From assembly GCA_037447655.1 (NCBI GenBank), contig JBBHKE010002352.1, positions 53,569-117,568 on the forward strand: 64,000 bases of DNA. Direction: 5' to 3'. A program made the translations under genes and the position numbers. The notes under the pieces are model-generated. The model made no database searches and was not told where the DNA came from. It was given only the letters and a program-made list of their open reading frames with translations. Source of the DNA: Zygnema cylindricum. Taxonomy: Eukaryota > Streptophyta > Zygnematophyceae > Zygnematales > Zygnemataceae. Positions 23,601-33,500 of this stretch are shown in pieces (within the stretch, counting starts at the first letter, position 1; every line of letters begins with the position of its first letter).

Positions 23601-26600
23601 AGAACTAAAAGGCCAAGTAATGTGGCCCGTTGCCTTTGTATCGTTGATGGTTCCATTATTCAAAACAATTCGACAATTTTCCTTGTGTTTCCACCGAAAT
23701 GTGAGTTTACTTATGTAAACCTATTTATTTAAGTCAGTTATTTAAGTTTCACCAGGACTTGTAGAGCCTATTTATTTAAGTCTGTTATTAGTTTACTAAT
23801 ACTAATTTAATAGCAGAAGTCTTTGTTTGATGAATGGAAAGTGAGTTGCCTCTTTCAATTGGCTTGTCACACTGCCCATTGTTATTAGTACAAGAGTGAA
23901 TTAGTATCGATAATACTAATTTAGGCAGGACCACCACATAAAAAAGACTTTACTACTTTATTTCCACCACATTTCACTTAAACACGTAAATATAAAAACA
24001 CATTTACATACACACACATTACACACAGACACACACACATTTTACTTTATTTTTATGATGACATTTTATTTTTATTATTACATTTATTATTTTATTTATT
24101 TTATTTACATTTTACTTTTTATTATTTATTGTTTTATGATGACATTACATTTTATTTTTATTTTTGATGACATTTATTATTAGGAGGAGGGAGGAGGAGG
24201 AGGAGACAGGAGACAGGAGGAGGGAGGAGGATTAGGATTAGGGAGGATGATGAGGGAGGGAGGAGAGAGGGATAAAGCATCAAAAGGAGGAGGGAGGCAG
24301 GAGGAGGAGGAGGACGAAGACAAATATTTGAAATGGAGTTTATTTAATACATTCTATGGGAAGTTGTTGTCTTCCATTCATTAGTATTTGAAAAATATTA
24401 TGTAAAGTTTCTGAAAAACTTTTAGTGGTTGGTTCACTTTTTCAGCTCTGGAAGGTAAAAATTCGCATGCGATTCGATGTCTTCAAGTCGGTTCTGCGAC
24501 AGCCATGGCTCCTCGAGACCAGTGAGTAGCCTTATTCTTTGTGGATTTTAGGGTTTTTTAGGGTTTTTTTGTGTTTTCAATGGAGGGAAGTGAACAAGAT
24601 AAGTGAGTAACCTTATACTTTTGTGGATTTTTGGTTTTCTTAGTGTGTAGGGTTTTTTTTAGGGTTTTTATGGAGGGAAGTGGAGAAGACCAGTGAGTAA
24701 CCTTATCTTGTGGATTTTTGGTTTTTTTAGGGTTCTTTTTAGGGTTATTTTTAGGGTTTTTTATGGAGGGAAGGGAACCAGACCAGTGAGTATTTTAACA
24801 TTGTAGAATTTAGGGTTTTTTAGGTTTTTTTGAAGGGATAGTGAAAGGCAAACCTATTTCACACCATAGTTCAGAATTTGAGGTGGAGAGAGAGGGAAGG
24901 AGAGGGAGTGTCTCATATGACCAGGGAAGGAGGGAGGGAAAGTGAAGGGCAAACTTGTCTAATACTTGTTTCAAACTGTCTAAAAGGAAGAATGAAAGGG
25001 GTAGTCTATGTGTGTGTCTGTGTAATAGAGAGAGGGAGAGGGAGGGAAGGGAACCAGTGAAGACGTGCGTTTGGTTTTTTTCCTTTGTTAGTGTTTCTTT
25101 TGGATGTTCTATCTCTTTTTTTTTTGAAGAATTCTGATAATGGATCATAGTTTCCTGGAAAGTTCCTTTCATTTTTTGACACGGAAATTCTTGTATGGTT
25201 TGACATGGAAGTTCTCTCTCTTCCTCCCTCCCTCCCTCCCCCTCCCGCAGTCGAATCATATACAAATTTGTCTTTGCCTGCAGTTTTATTGTACACTTTT
25301 CCACTCCCTCTGTGGATGGGAGTTCTCCCGAAACTCTTCTAAGACCGGCTGTCGATTCTCTATTTTCTTTTTCACAACTTTCTTCAGTTTCTGAGACGAA
25401 ATTTAATAACTTATCACAAAAAGAAACCGGTAATTGTCGTAAAGTTTTGGAAACTAATGGTGGAGATCGAAGAGAAATCGACGGTTGTGAAGAAACTTGT
25501 TCATCGGGAGTCGGAGATGATGGGAGGGGAGGAGAGAGGGATGGGAGAGAGGGAAGAGAGGAGGCGGTGAATAGTGAGGCAGTCGAAAGAGGAGAGGGAG
25601 ATGGAGGACAGGGAGATGGAAACGAGATAGTGGAAAGTGAGAGGAATCTGAAAGAGGAAGGAATAAGCCATGATGATAGTGAAAATGTGGGCCATGACAG
25701 AAATGAGAAAGATGGAAAGAAGCCAAAACTATTGTGGTGTATGTTTTACAATCAAGAACTTCAAAAGGTTCCAGAGAAAGAGGTAAGGAAAAATTACCTT
25801 TATTTGAATACCTCTTATGTCTTTTCTTTGTGAGAGATAACTAACAAAATTCTTATGCATTTGGTCTATGTTAAATAAACATTGTCAATCTCCCGAATTA
25901 GCATTTGTTGTGGTTACAGATTGTGTAGGGTATTCTAGAGTTTTTTAGAATTTTTAGGGTTATTTAGGTTATTTGGGGTTTTTTAGGTTTTTAAATGTTA
26001 TATGTCATGTAAGGTATAGGTGGAAAATTATAAAATACGATTTGTTTTAACGTATATTTTCATGTAACTGAAGGAAAATGGGGGAGGGAGAGGAATGAAG
26101 GTAGCTCTTGTTTTATTTGGTAAAATGACTTTGCAATTATCTTAAGGTTTGATAAAACGGCTTTCAAGTTTTCTTAAAGTTTGATAAAATGACTTCACAA
26201 TTATTCACAATTACCTTATGGTTCTTGTTTATGGGGGGTGTATGGGTGGTCAAACCTTTGTCAGAAACTGCCCTCGGGTGTTTTTCCGTGTGTCACATCG
26301 GACGAAACTATCAATTTTCGTGCAGCTCTTGAAGCAACTGAGGAGGTGAGATTGCATAGGTTTAGAATCCCTCTCTCTCCCCCTCCCTCGCCTTTTCCCT
26401 CTCCCTCTTTTCAAGTATAGTTCCATTACAAACATAGCTTTGTAGCAATCGTACTTTCATTCGGAAACCTCGAATGTGATTCGTCTTTTAAAAAAAAAAA
26501 CTTTTTTCCACATGTCAAATGACTCAAACAACCCTCTCTCTCTCGTGACTTTTTCTTCGTCTTTTTCTCCACTATTGTCTTTTTTTAGGTTTTCTCAGAA

Positions 26601-26918
26601 ATATCTCCAGGACTTCCTTTTTGCCCTCCTCCTCCTCCCTCTTCCATGGAGTCCGAGGAGGAAACTGACGAAGGGGCCATAACTGACGATGATCATGAGT
26701 TGGAGAAAATTTTAGGGAAAACGGAGAAAACAAACGAAACGAGAGAGAGAGAGGGAGAGAATCAGAATCAGAATGAGAGTGAGATTGAGAATAAGAATGA
26801 GAAAGAGAACGAGAGTGCGAATGAGAAAAAGAATGAGAATAAGAATGAGAGTGAGAATGAGAATGAGAATGAGACGACCGTAAAATCGTCCCGTTTGGAC
26901 TCAGAATCTGTTCAATAA
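17652..26918 (+). CDS. REP: Rab escort protein (REP/CHM, Rab GDI superfamily), nine exons
   Basis: REP presents newly made Rab GTPases to geranylgeranyl transferase II and delivers the prenylated Rab to membranes. Exons: 17652-18577, 20668-20799, 21738-21834, 22866-22904 (39 nt), 23412-23700, 24446-24521, 25284-25782, 26265-26345, 26589-26918. All junctions are GT-AG and in phase; 2469 nt, 822 residues. Residues 11-46 form the dinucleotide-fold signature [11 protein letters not shown]...[15 protein letters not shown] is REP-like. Next come [20 protein letters not shown] and YLEF (SCR1), [20 protein letters not shown] with [12 protein letters not shown], and [17 protein letters not shown]. The C-terminal part has FIVHFSTPS and [12 protein letters not shown], typical of REP rather than the shorter GDI. 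Acidic low-complexity inserts lie at about residues 75-146 and within exon 7, and the C terminus is a Glu/Asn run. In exon 7 an upstream acceptor at 25251 would also stay open, but 25284 aligns better. Confidence 0.92.
18570..19045 (+). repeat. Minisatellite carrying copies of the REP exon 1 donor site
   Basis: About seven imperfect units of 60-80 bp. The first unit includes the last coding bases and donor of REP exon 1 (AAAAACATTCGAGAGTGAGT). Later units begin with similar strings, such as GACATTCGAGAGTTAGTTTA (from about 18702), CAATTGCAAGTGAGTTGTG and CATTTGGGAATGAGTTTTG, each followed by TGTTGGTTGCC-like and TTGTCAAAAG sequence. Confidence 0.85.
20235..20645 (+). repeat. Minisatellite (~58-bp unit) in REP intron 2
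   Basis: About seven copies of a unit containing TTTTCATGTACTCGTGTTG, TACTTATAGTGATGG and AAAACTTAC. It ends ~25 bp before the exon 20668 acceptor. Confidence 0.88.
20945..21075. repeat. Dispersed element, family B copy 2
   Basis: TTTGCCCTCTGAACACAA, AACGTTAATAATATTAG, T-run, CTTAAGGCTAATTCTT. In the REP intron between 20799 and 21738. A TTTAACGCGAATAGG end lies at about 21133. Confidence 0.6.
22335..22485. repeat. Dispersed palindromic element, family A copy
   Basis: Ordered blocks AGTTAGCGAATTATTAGC, AATACTATATTAGAAA, CGTGGCTCATTATGGGCCAC (near-palindrome), TTAACTAAATAGTGTTA. In the REP intron between 21834 and 22866. Confidence 0.65.
24000..24320 (+). repeat. ACAC, TTTATT and GGAGGA low-complexity tracts
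   Basis: A CA-rich stretch, then TTTTATTTTTATTATTAC repeats, then GGAGGAGGGAGGAGG (24180-24320), all in the REP intron before exon 24446. Confidence 0.85.
24512..24800 (+). repeat. Minisatellite repeating the REP exon 6 donor site
   Basis: Four units of ~90 bp, each with a donor-like AGACCAGTGAGTA or AGATAAGTGAGTA, then CCTTAT, TTGTGGATTTT, telomere-like TTAGGGTTTTT and ATGGAGGGAAG. The first unit contains the real donor at 24521/24522. Confidence 0.88.
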
Positions 26919-27681
26919 TCGTTTTTTTTATTCGTTAGAAATCAAACTTTTTCTGCTTTTGTAGGGTTTGAACTGGTGTACATTTTTTTTTTTAAGTTTT
27001 TTGGATTGAATCCACTCAATGTGCCTCTCAATCCTTTTATGTGAAATGATTAGAAGTCTTTTGCATTTCATGAAACCTTTGTTGACCTTTGTTGAAAATT
27101 AATTACATGATTTAGCAAAATGAAAATAGTTTTCAAAACGGTTTTCAAAATGGTTTATGAAAATGGTTTATGAAAATGGTTTTCAAAACGGTTTTCAAAA
27201 TGGTTTATGAAAATGGTTTATGAAAATGGTTTTCAAAACGGTTCTCAAAATGGTTTATGAAAATGGTTTATGAAAATGGTTTTCAAAATGGTTTTCAAAA
27301 TGGTTTATGAATATGGTTATAAAATTGTTCAAATGTGGATAGTGAAAAGGAAACAAAAAAAAGGTGACAAATGTCACATGGATGTTGAAAAAAAAAACAC
27401 ACACAGCTTTCAGGATTGAAGGGATGATCGGAAGGGACTCATTTGTAGATAAAACTCCATATTTTCAAACATAAAAATGGAGTAAAAGAATTTACCATCA
27501 AAAGACAAACTAATAACTTATAATAAAGAAAGAATTGAGGTGGGAGGTTAGTGTGGGTAAATTTTGATCGTTTTTTTCTTTGACATTTCTGATTAGTGTG
27601 GAAATTTTATATTTGTGTTTGAACTAAACACCTGAAAGTTTGATTCAGCAAAAAAAAAAATATTGCTACAACAAAAGTCGA
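26919..27681. other. Intergenic, 3' of REP
   Basis: No gene seen. Holds the GGTTTTCAAAA minisatellite (27125-27320) and A/T-rich unique sequence. Confidence 0.6.
27125..27320 (+). repeat. GGTTTTCAAAA/GGTTTATGAAAAT minisatellite
   Basis: Twenty-base units alternating GTTTTCAAAACG and GTTTATGAAAATG in a ~60-bp higher-order pattern, about ten units. Confidence 0.9.
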
Positions 27682-28438
27682 ATGGGGTTTTCTATAGGTA
27701 TGAAGCTCAACGTTGGGAAGGATTTTCCTTTTCCTATTCGCTCTCCTTTCGTGGAAATTCACATAATGGACTTATCTGTCCCCGTAAGATAGAAAATGCG
27801 CCATATATTTATGCATTTTAAAATTTTCTTTATGTTATTTTAAAATTTTCTGTGTTATTTTAAAATTTACTCCATCCTGTATGATTCCTCATCTCCCTCT
27901 GGATACTCCATTTCTCTCCTCATGCTATTCTTTTTCATGCCACCCCTTTTGTACCCTTGGACTCAGAAGGTTTACCATCGTGTTTTTAATTCAGTCTGTT
28001 ATATATTATCTTAAGCTATTCCATAAGGACATCTATGGTAAAAAAGAACCTATAAAAAAAATGGGTCTTATCATTAAAATAAATGGGTCTTATCATTAAA
28101 ATAAATGGGTCTTATCATTTGTGCCTTTCTCTCTACTCTTTAAAATGATGCTTTGTCCTCAACAAAATCAGTTGTGTAATATCACGAATATAAATGTGGC
28201 TTATTGTTTAAGTATATTTTTTGGATTAGATCTAAGGACAGTTTGGACAAATTTCGTATTTATGACACATATATTGTCGTGATTTATTCACAGATTAAAT
28301 AATCGTTTATTTATTTTTTTGTTTATTATTATTTTATTTTGTTAGAAAGCGTGGCGGAAAACCACTCGATTAGTGAGAGGAACTGGAAGGAAAAAGGTTT
28401 CCAAGAGAAGGACCGAAAATCGAAAACATAAGAAATGA
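27682..28438 (+). CDS. Candidate two-exon gene for a small basic protein, function unknown
   Basis: Exon 27682-27783 starts MGFSIGMKLNVGKDFPFPIR and ends in phase 0 before GTAAGA. Exon 28346-28438 follows a TTTTGTTAG acceptor and reads KAWRKTTRLVRGTGRKKVSK then RRTENRKHKK and a TGA stop. The two join without a frame break to 64 residues with a strongly Lys/Arg-rich C terminus. The basic tail and size recall small mitochondrial or plastid ribosomal proteins, but I do not recognise the family. It lies 0.8 kb downstream of REP on the same strand. The start is uncertain: an AG at 27696-27697 could instead be an acceptor for a longer gene. Confidence 0.42.
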
Positions 28439-28654
28439 CAAAAAAAAGAAAGAAAAAAAAAAAAAAAAAACGTGAGATTCTTACAATTTTAACTGATATT
28501 TGGGTGGATAATATAGCTTTCTGTTTGACCTCTCTGCCTAATACGATGGTCACCGGTCAGTTTTTTTGAGGTTTTTAATCTGAACTGTTGAGATTTTGAG
28601 AAGTTTCTCCTCCATTCGCCGGACCATTCATTATTCTATTTCATGTGTGCTGCT

Positions 28655-28800
28655 AGTGTTGATAATAGTAAATCTGTGCTACTCTTCTTTTTTTCCATCC
28701 CCGAATACAAAATAGCATTAATAAAGCTAACTGTTTTTTTCTTGAATAAAATATCATAGGCGGCCAAAATTTACCCACATCACTGAAAATCTAAATTAGA
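28655..28800. repeat. Dispersed element, family B copy 3
   Basis: GTGTTGATAATAGTAAATC, CCCGAATACAAAATAGCATT, AATAAAGCTAAC, T-run, TTGAATAAAATATCATAGGC; same block order as the other family B copies, more diverged. Confidence 0.45.
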
Positions 28801-30064
28801 ATTAGTAGCACTAAAATAACCACCACACTATTTTCTTTCTTTCAAACTTATTATTCACTTTTAGTGATTTATTGTGGTTCAGTTTCTGTCTCTTTTAAAA
28901 CCGTTTTCAATGCCATGTTTCTCTTTTTTCTACACATTTAATTCCTGTTGCTAAGTGTGACTTTGCTACCTGACGAAAAAATAAAAAAATGAGATTATAC
29001 GAATATGTTTTCATTATTATTAATATATTTTAATAGTATTTGACCGAGTGGTCAAACAAAGAGAGCACAAGTCTCTATTTTTTTATTGCTAAAGTTTTCA
29101 AATTCTTCTTTCTTTCATAGTATGGCAGAAATGAGGAACTTGCTTTCAAAACGTTTTTTCCATCAAGACCATAAAATGAGTCGATGAAATAAACAATCAG
29201 CTTAGTTAAAATGTTAAAACATGCTATAGGGTAAAACAATAAGAGAACTCTATTGCAAAAACAGAACCTTGTCTCCAACTGAGACGTTTGTCAAATACAA
29301 AAAGGGAAAAAAAACAGAAAAAACAAAAAAGACTCAGATAGCCTGAGGATCGTTTTGCATTGTAACTTCTACCTCGTTTTTTTCTTTAGTTTTCACTACG
29401 GCACTATAAAAACATTTCAGAAATAATTAGATCCGTTAAGTGTTGTAACTATATCTGTGACCAATTAGTTAAATTACGAAAAAATAAATAAAAATACTAA
29501 TTGTGCTCCTTTTGCTCATTAAACCTCAAACAACTCGTTTATTCTACATTTCTAAATCCCTATATATCCGTTTTATCTTATAATATATTATCTTATTTAC
29601 CAATGTTATCAGGCACAACTAATAACCAATCAAATCGGTGAATAGAGAATATGAATAATGTTAATTTTGCCATTTTTGCCCATAAAACCTTAGTCAAATT
29701 GATTCAAATCGCCTTTTTTCTTTTATTTTATCATTTATATGTAAGACTTTAATCATTTTATATCCGTATTTTCATGAACGGCTTTTCACAAAAGACACAA
29801 CATAGTAATACTTAAAAAACTCGACAACACATCGTAGGTCAAATGTGAGAGATCAAATTGGAAACATTATATGTAGTTTCCCCGTACTAAATGCGTATTC
29901 TATGATTTCCCCATACTATACGCGTAGTATACCATATAATACGTTTTTAGTATGGAGTAACCAGTTTTCACACTGAATAGAAATCAGAAAAAATGCGAAG
30001 GAGGACCCTTCACTTAAAAAATTTCTAGGATAGAATGCATATTTTTCCTACATTCCCGTCCATA

Positions 30065-30305
30065 TAAGCTGTAACAAAAACACAAACCAAAAAAAAAAAC
30101 AAAAAAAACAACAACAATACAAATACGAACACAGAAACGAAAACAAAAACAAAAAGTAAAAGAAAAACGAAAAAAGGAAAACACATACAAAAACAAAAGC
30201 AAAAGCAATGCGAAATCGAGAAAGAAAAGTAAAACGAAAGCGAAAACAAAACCAAAACCAAAACCAAACCCAAAAAAACGAAAACCAAAACCAAGAACAA
30301 AAACA
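30065..30305 (+). repeat. (AAAAC/AAAACG)n low-complexity tract
   Basis: A-rich hexamer-like repeat (ACAAAAAC, CGAAAAC, ACCAAAACC). Minus-strand frames of Phe/Val/Leu are artefacts of this composition. Confidence 0.9.
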
Positions 30306-30506
30306 TCACTCTTAATGACACACATTATCACAATAGACATGGTTACCCCCCACACTTAAACTGACATATAAACGACAAGTTCCAAACCGCCATATAATTT
30401 ACCAATCGGAACAAAAAACCTTTATTAAAACCGGCCGACAATAAACCTTCAAGTACATTGAAACCAAAAAAGAAAAAAAAAAAAGAAAGGCGAAACGAAA
30501 CTCATT

Positions 30507-32056
30507 TCATTTCCCAAACCGGTCCTTAAACTCTCCATTTTCCTTCCAAACAGCTCCCTCTTCATAAACTTCCTTTTTCCAAATGGGTACAATCGCTTTT
30601 ATTTCATCAATCGCAAAATGACAAGCTTCTAGAGCCTCTTTCCTATGGACCGAGGAGACCGCAATCATTACACTTGACTCCCCTATATCCACAAGGCCGA
30701 GACGGTGGGCAAGAGATATCTTACAAATAGACCATTTGGTTCGAATAAGTTGACATATCTCCTTTAGTTTACTGTGACATTGAAAAAGTTGAAGGGACTA
30801 AGAGTCAAAATATGGAAAAACATAGAGTCAAAATAGAGGCAAAGACATCTCGAGGTTGTTTATCGTGGTATTGAGAAAGTTGAAGGAACTAAGGGTCAAA
30901 ATAGAGGCAAAAAACATCATAGGGTTGTTTCCTGTCGTATGGAGAAAGTTTAAGGGATAAAGGGTAAAAGAGGGACAAAAACATCTCAAAGGTTTTCAGT
31001 GTGGCTTTGAGAAAGTTTAAGGGACTAAGAGTCAAATGGAGTCAAAATAGAGACAAAGACATTTCGAGGTTGTTTATCCTGGTATGGAGAAAGTTAAATG
31101 ACCAAGGATCAGAATAGAGACAAAAAACATCTCAGGGTTGTTTACTGATTTACCTGTTTATGTGTGGGAGGGAGAGAGGGAGGGGGGTGAAAGGGAGGGG
31201 AGAGAGAGCGAGGGAGAGAGGGAGTGAGAGGGGAGAGAGAGAGGGAGAGGGAGAGAGAGAGAGAGCGAGAGAGAGAGAAAGAGAGAGAAGTGGAGAGAGA
31301 GGGAAGAGAGAGCCGGGGGGAAGGTCGAAACAAATTTCGACCTTAGCAACCATAACCCATTCACTCCCTTTTCCATCCATCCCATATTATGAAAAAACAA
31401 ATCCCTTACGACAAATCCTGTCCATACTATGAAGACAAACTTCACTTCCAACAAATGACACATCATGACCATCCATCATGCCATGCTCATGACGTCATAA
31501 AAAATGACACGTCATCATCACACATGCCACTTCAATGACAGTAAATGACCTCTAAGCATGCCATAAAAACCCTAAAAACCCTAAGAAACCGCTCAAAATC
31601 CCTAGAGCTTCCATGACATGCTATTAACCTCATGCTTGTCATCATTTCACATGACACGTCGTCATTTCACATGACACGTCATCAATTCACATGACACGTC
31701 ATCATTTCACATGACACGTCATAAATTCACATGACACATCATCATTTCACATGACACGTCATCAAAGTCAACATCAACACATGACACGTCATCAAAAACC
31801 AAACATTTTCCTGCTCCATGAGGCGAAGGTGCCACCTGACCGCCATAGCCTCATACGCTTCATACTCCAAACGAAGCACTTTCTTCCCTTGGAAGTTGTC
31901 ACGTGTCACGCCGGAAAAGGTGGCCACGGCGCCTGCTGACGTGTCATGCACAAGGCGACAATATATTTCAAGATCTAACGGTTCGTGTGTGAGTTCTACA
32001 AAGTTGTAAGGATCGCACGAATCCGGAAGGCTCTCTGATTTTAGGGTTTCCGCCAT
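30507..32056 (-). CDS. MOCS2B: Molybdopterin synthase catalytic (large) subunit, MOCS2B/MoaE
   Basis: Transfers sulfur, with the small MoaD/MOCS2A subunit, onto precursor Z (cPMP) to make molybdopterin in the cytosol. Two exons: 32056-31836, ending phase 2 before GTGGCA, and 30771-30507. Together they give 486 nt, 161 residues, a normal length. Family signatures: AGAVATFSGVTRDNFQGKKV and LEYEAYEAMAV in exon 1; AHRLGLVDIGESSVMIAVSS, HRKEALEACHFAIDEIK and PIWKKEVYEEG in exon 2, including the Lys pair expected at the active site. The start ATG follows a TTG-led extension of the frame and gives MAETLKSESLP. The 1064-bp intron is almost wholly repeats: a ~75-bp minisatellite beginning at the acceptor, a GA run and a CACGTCAT repeat. 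No MOCS2A frame overlaps it, unlike the human bicistronic locus. Confidence 0.93.
30775..31140 (-). repeat. Minisatellite (~75-bp unit) beginning at the MOCS2B acceptor
   Basis: About five units on the plus strand: TGACATTGAAAAAGTTGAAG, GGGACTAAGAGTCAAAATAG, GACAAAGACATCTCGAGG, TTGTTTATCG. The first unit starts within 5 bp of the acceptor of the last MOCS2B exon (30771). Confidence 0.85.
31158..31320 (+). repeat. (GA)n/(GGGA)n tract
   Basis: GAGAGAGAGCGAGAGAGAG-type purine run in the MOCS2B intron. Confidence 0.92.
31630..31800 (+). repeat. CACATGACACGTCATCATTT minisatellite
   Basis: Eight or so 20-bp units CACATGACACGTCATCATTT inside the MOCS2B intron, 36 bp from the donor. Each holds the near-palindrome TGACACGTCA. 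Confidence 0.9.
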
Positions 32057-32181
32057 GTTTGTGAATGGCAAAGCTTTGAATGAGGGAATGGGATGGCTAT
32101 TAACATTTGACTGACGCTATGCATGCTAGCAAATGACGTCAGCATTCGCCGTTCTGCGGGTCCAGATATTTTACGATTATG

Positions 32182-32752
32182 GTACGCTACAGTAGAGTAC
32201 AGTGCGGTACTGTAATGAACTGTACACCGCGAATCGTAATTAGAGTAATGAAAAAATTAGAGTACAAAAACTAAAAAAAACAATTAGAGTAATGAACGCT
32301 AATTTATGTCATAGAGCTGTTTCAACTATGAAGTTTACTCTAATTTATTTAAGTAATCTAATTTGGCACGCTAATATCCTCTACTGTAAATAAGGTATTC
32401 GTACAGAATTTGGCAAAACGTACAGTTTATCGTCACTATGACGTTTGCTTTACGCGGTTTGTTAAAACGCAGTTTCATGATAACGGCCTGTATTGAATCA
32501 TTATTTGTACTTTTTTACTTAATAAAGTACAATTTTGCACCGTCGGAGGTCGTCCGTATTCCACACTATTTAAAACGAACCTATATTAGAATTAAAAACG
32601 CTAATTAAACTTTACCTTAAATAGAATAATGAAAACATTATAATCATTTACTCTATTTCATGTGATAGAGTCGAAATTTCGAGCGACCGAATTAGAGTAA
32701 TTTACTCTAAGACCGATTCGCGGTGTACTGTACTTTATCGTACTGTACATAC
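32182..32752. mobile_element. TIR/MITE element, family C (~570 bp)
   Basis: Terminal inverted segments: GTACGCTACAGTAGAGTACA...ACACCGCGAATCG.AATTAGAGTAAT on the left, and the reverse complement on the right (ATTCGCGGTGTACTGTAC...GTACTGTACATAC). AATTAGAGTA is repeated internally. No ORF. A homologous, interrupted copy is at 46556-52566. Confidence 0.6.
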
Positions 32753-32929
32753 TTCCATGGTAGGAAAGCATAGATGTCCTATGCGCATAAAACGCACGGA
32801 GTTCAGCTAACTAACGAATACTACGTAGAGTGCGCATTAAACGATTTCAAACTTTTAAAATTCGTAGGTAAAATTCGTACTTTTTTTGGACTTTCAAATT
32901 TCAAAATTTTTCAATATTCAATACCCTAA

Positions 32930-33500
32930 AAAACTGAAAAGTGCAACGAACTCGCGGCGAGCGCCTGAATTTACAGCGTCTCCAACGGCGGCTTCCTTCT
33001 AAAGACGGAATGGAGGACAGATGAAAATACGCGCGCGCAAATGACGCAAAACGGCTCAAGGAAGCCGTTGTTGGAGATGCCATAAATTCCGCCGCTCGCC
33101 GCTAAGATAAATTAGGCGTGCGAGACGTCATAAATTCCGCGGCTCGTCGCTCAGATGAATATACGCGTGCGAGCCGTCATAAGTACCGCGGCTCGCCGCT
33201 CAGATAAAAATACGCGCTCGAGACGCCATAAATTCCGCGGCTCGCCCCTCAGATAAAAATACGCGCGCGAGATGCCATAAATTCCGCGGCCCGCCGCTCA
33301 GATAAAAATACGCGCGCGAGACGCCATAAATTCCGCGGCTCGCCGCTCAGATAAAAATACGCGCTCGCAAATGAAGCGAAAGTACAAAACTGAAAAGTGC
33401 AACGAACAAGCGACGAGCGGCGGAATTTACGGCGTCTCCAACGACGGCTTCCTTTTGAAGACGGAGTGGAAGATAAGAAATACGCTCGCGCAAATGAAGC
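32930..33500. repeat. GC-rich minisatellite (~46-bp unit) with flanking direct repeats
   Basis: About six units of AATTCCGCGGCTCGCCGCTC plus AGATAAAAATACGCGCGCGA (33080-33365). They are flanked by two ~100-bp direct copies (32930 and 33385) sharing AAAACTGAAAAGTGCAACGA and CGGCTTCCTT. CpG-rich, unlike the AT-rich surroundings. Confidence 0.85.

Larger units (their letters stand above)
28439..30506. other. Intergenic, no gene supported
   Basis: AT-rich. Contains family B copy 3 (28655-28800), a CCCCATACTATACGCGT motif at about 29900 that also occurs at about 2035, and an AAAAC-rich tract at 30065-30305. No frame has splice or family support. Confidence 0.55.

Noticed and set aside
25251-25283. 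Upstream acceptor for REP exon 7 (CCCGCAG at 25250)
   Set aside because: Stays in frame but inserts 11 residues in the middle of the conserved APRD-FIVHFS junction; the acceptor before 25284 gives the family-like sequence.
24810-25304. 164-codon minus-strand frame
   Set aside because: Lies opposite REP intron 6 and exon 7 and is driven by GA-rich sequence; no family resemblance or start context.
30014-30355. Long Phe/Val/Leu-rich minus-strand frames suggesting membrane proteins
   Set aside because: They are translations of an AAAAC-type low-complexity tract and appear in two overlapping phases.
31750-32010. Plus-strand frames opposite MOCS2B exon 1
   Set aside because: Antisense shadows of a clear MoaE-family exon and a 20-bp repeat.
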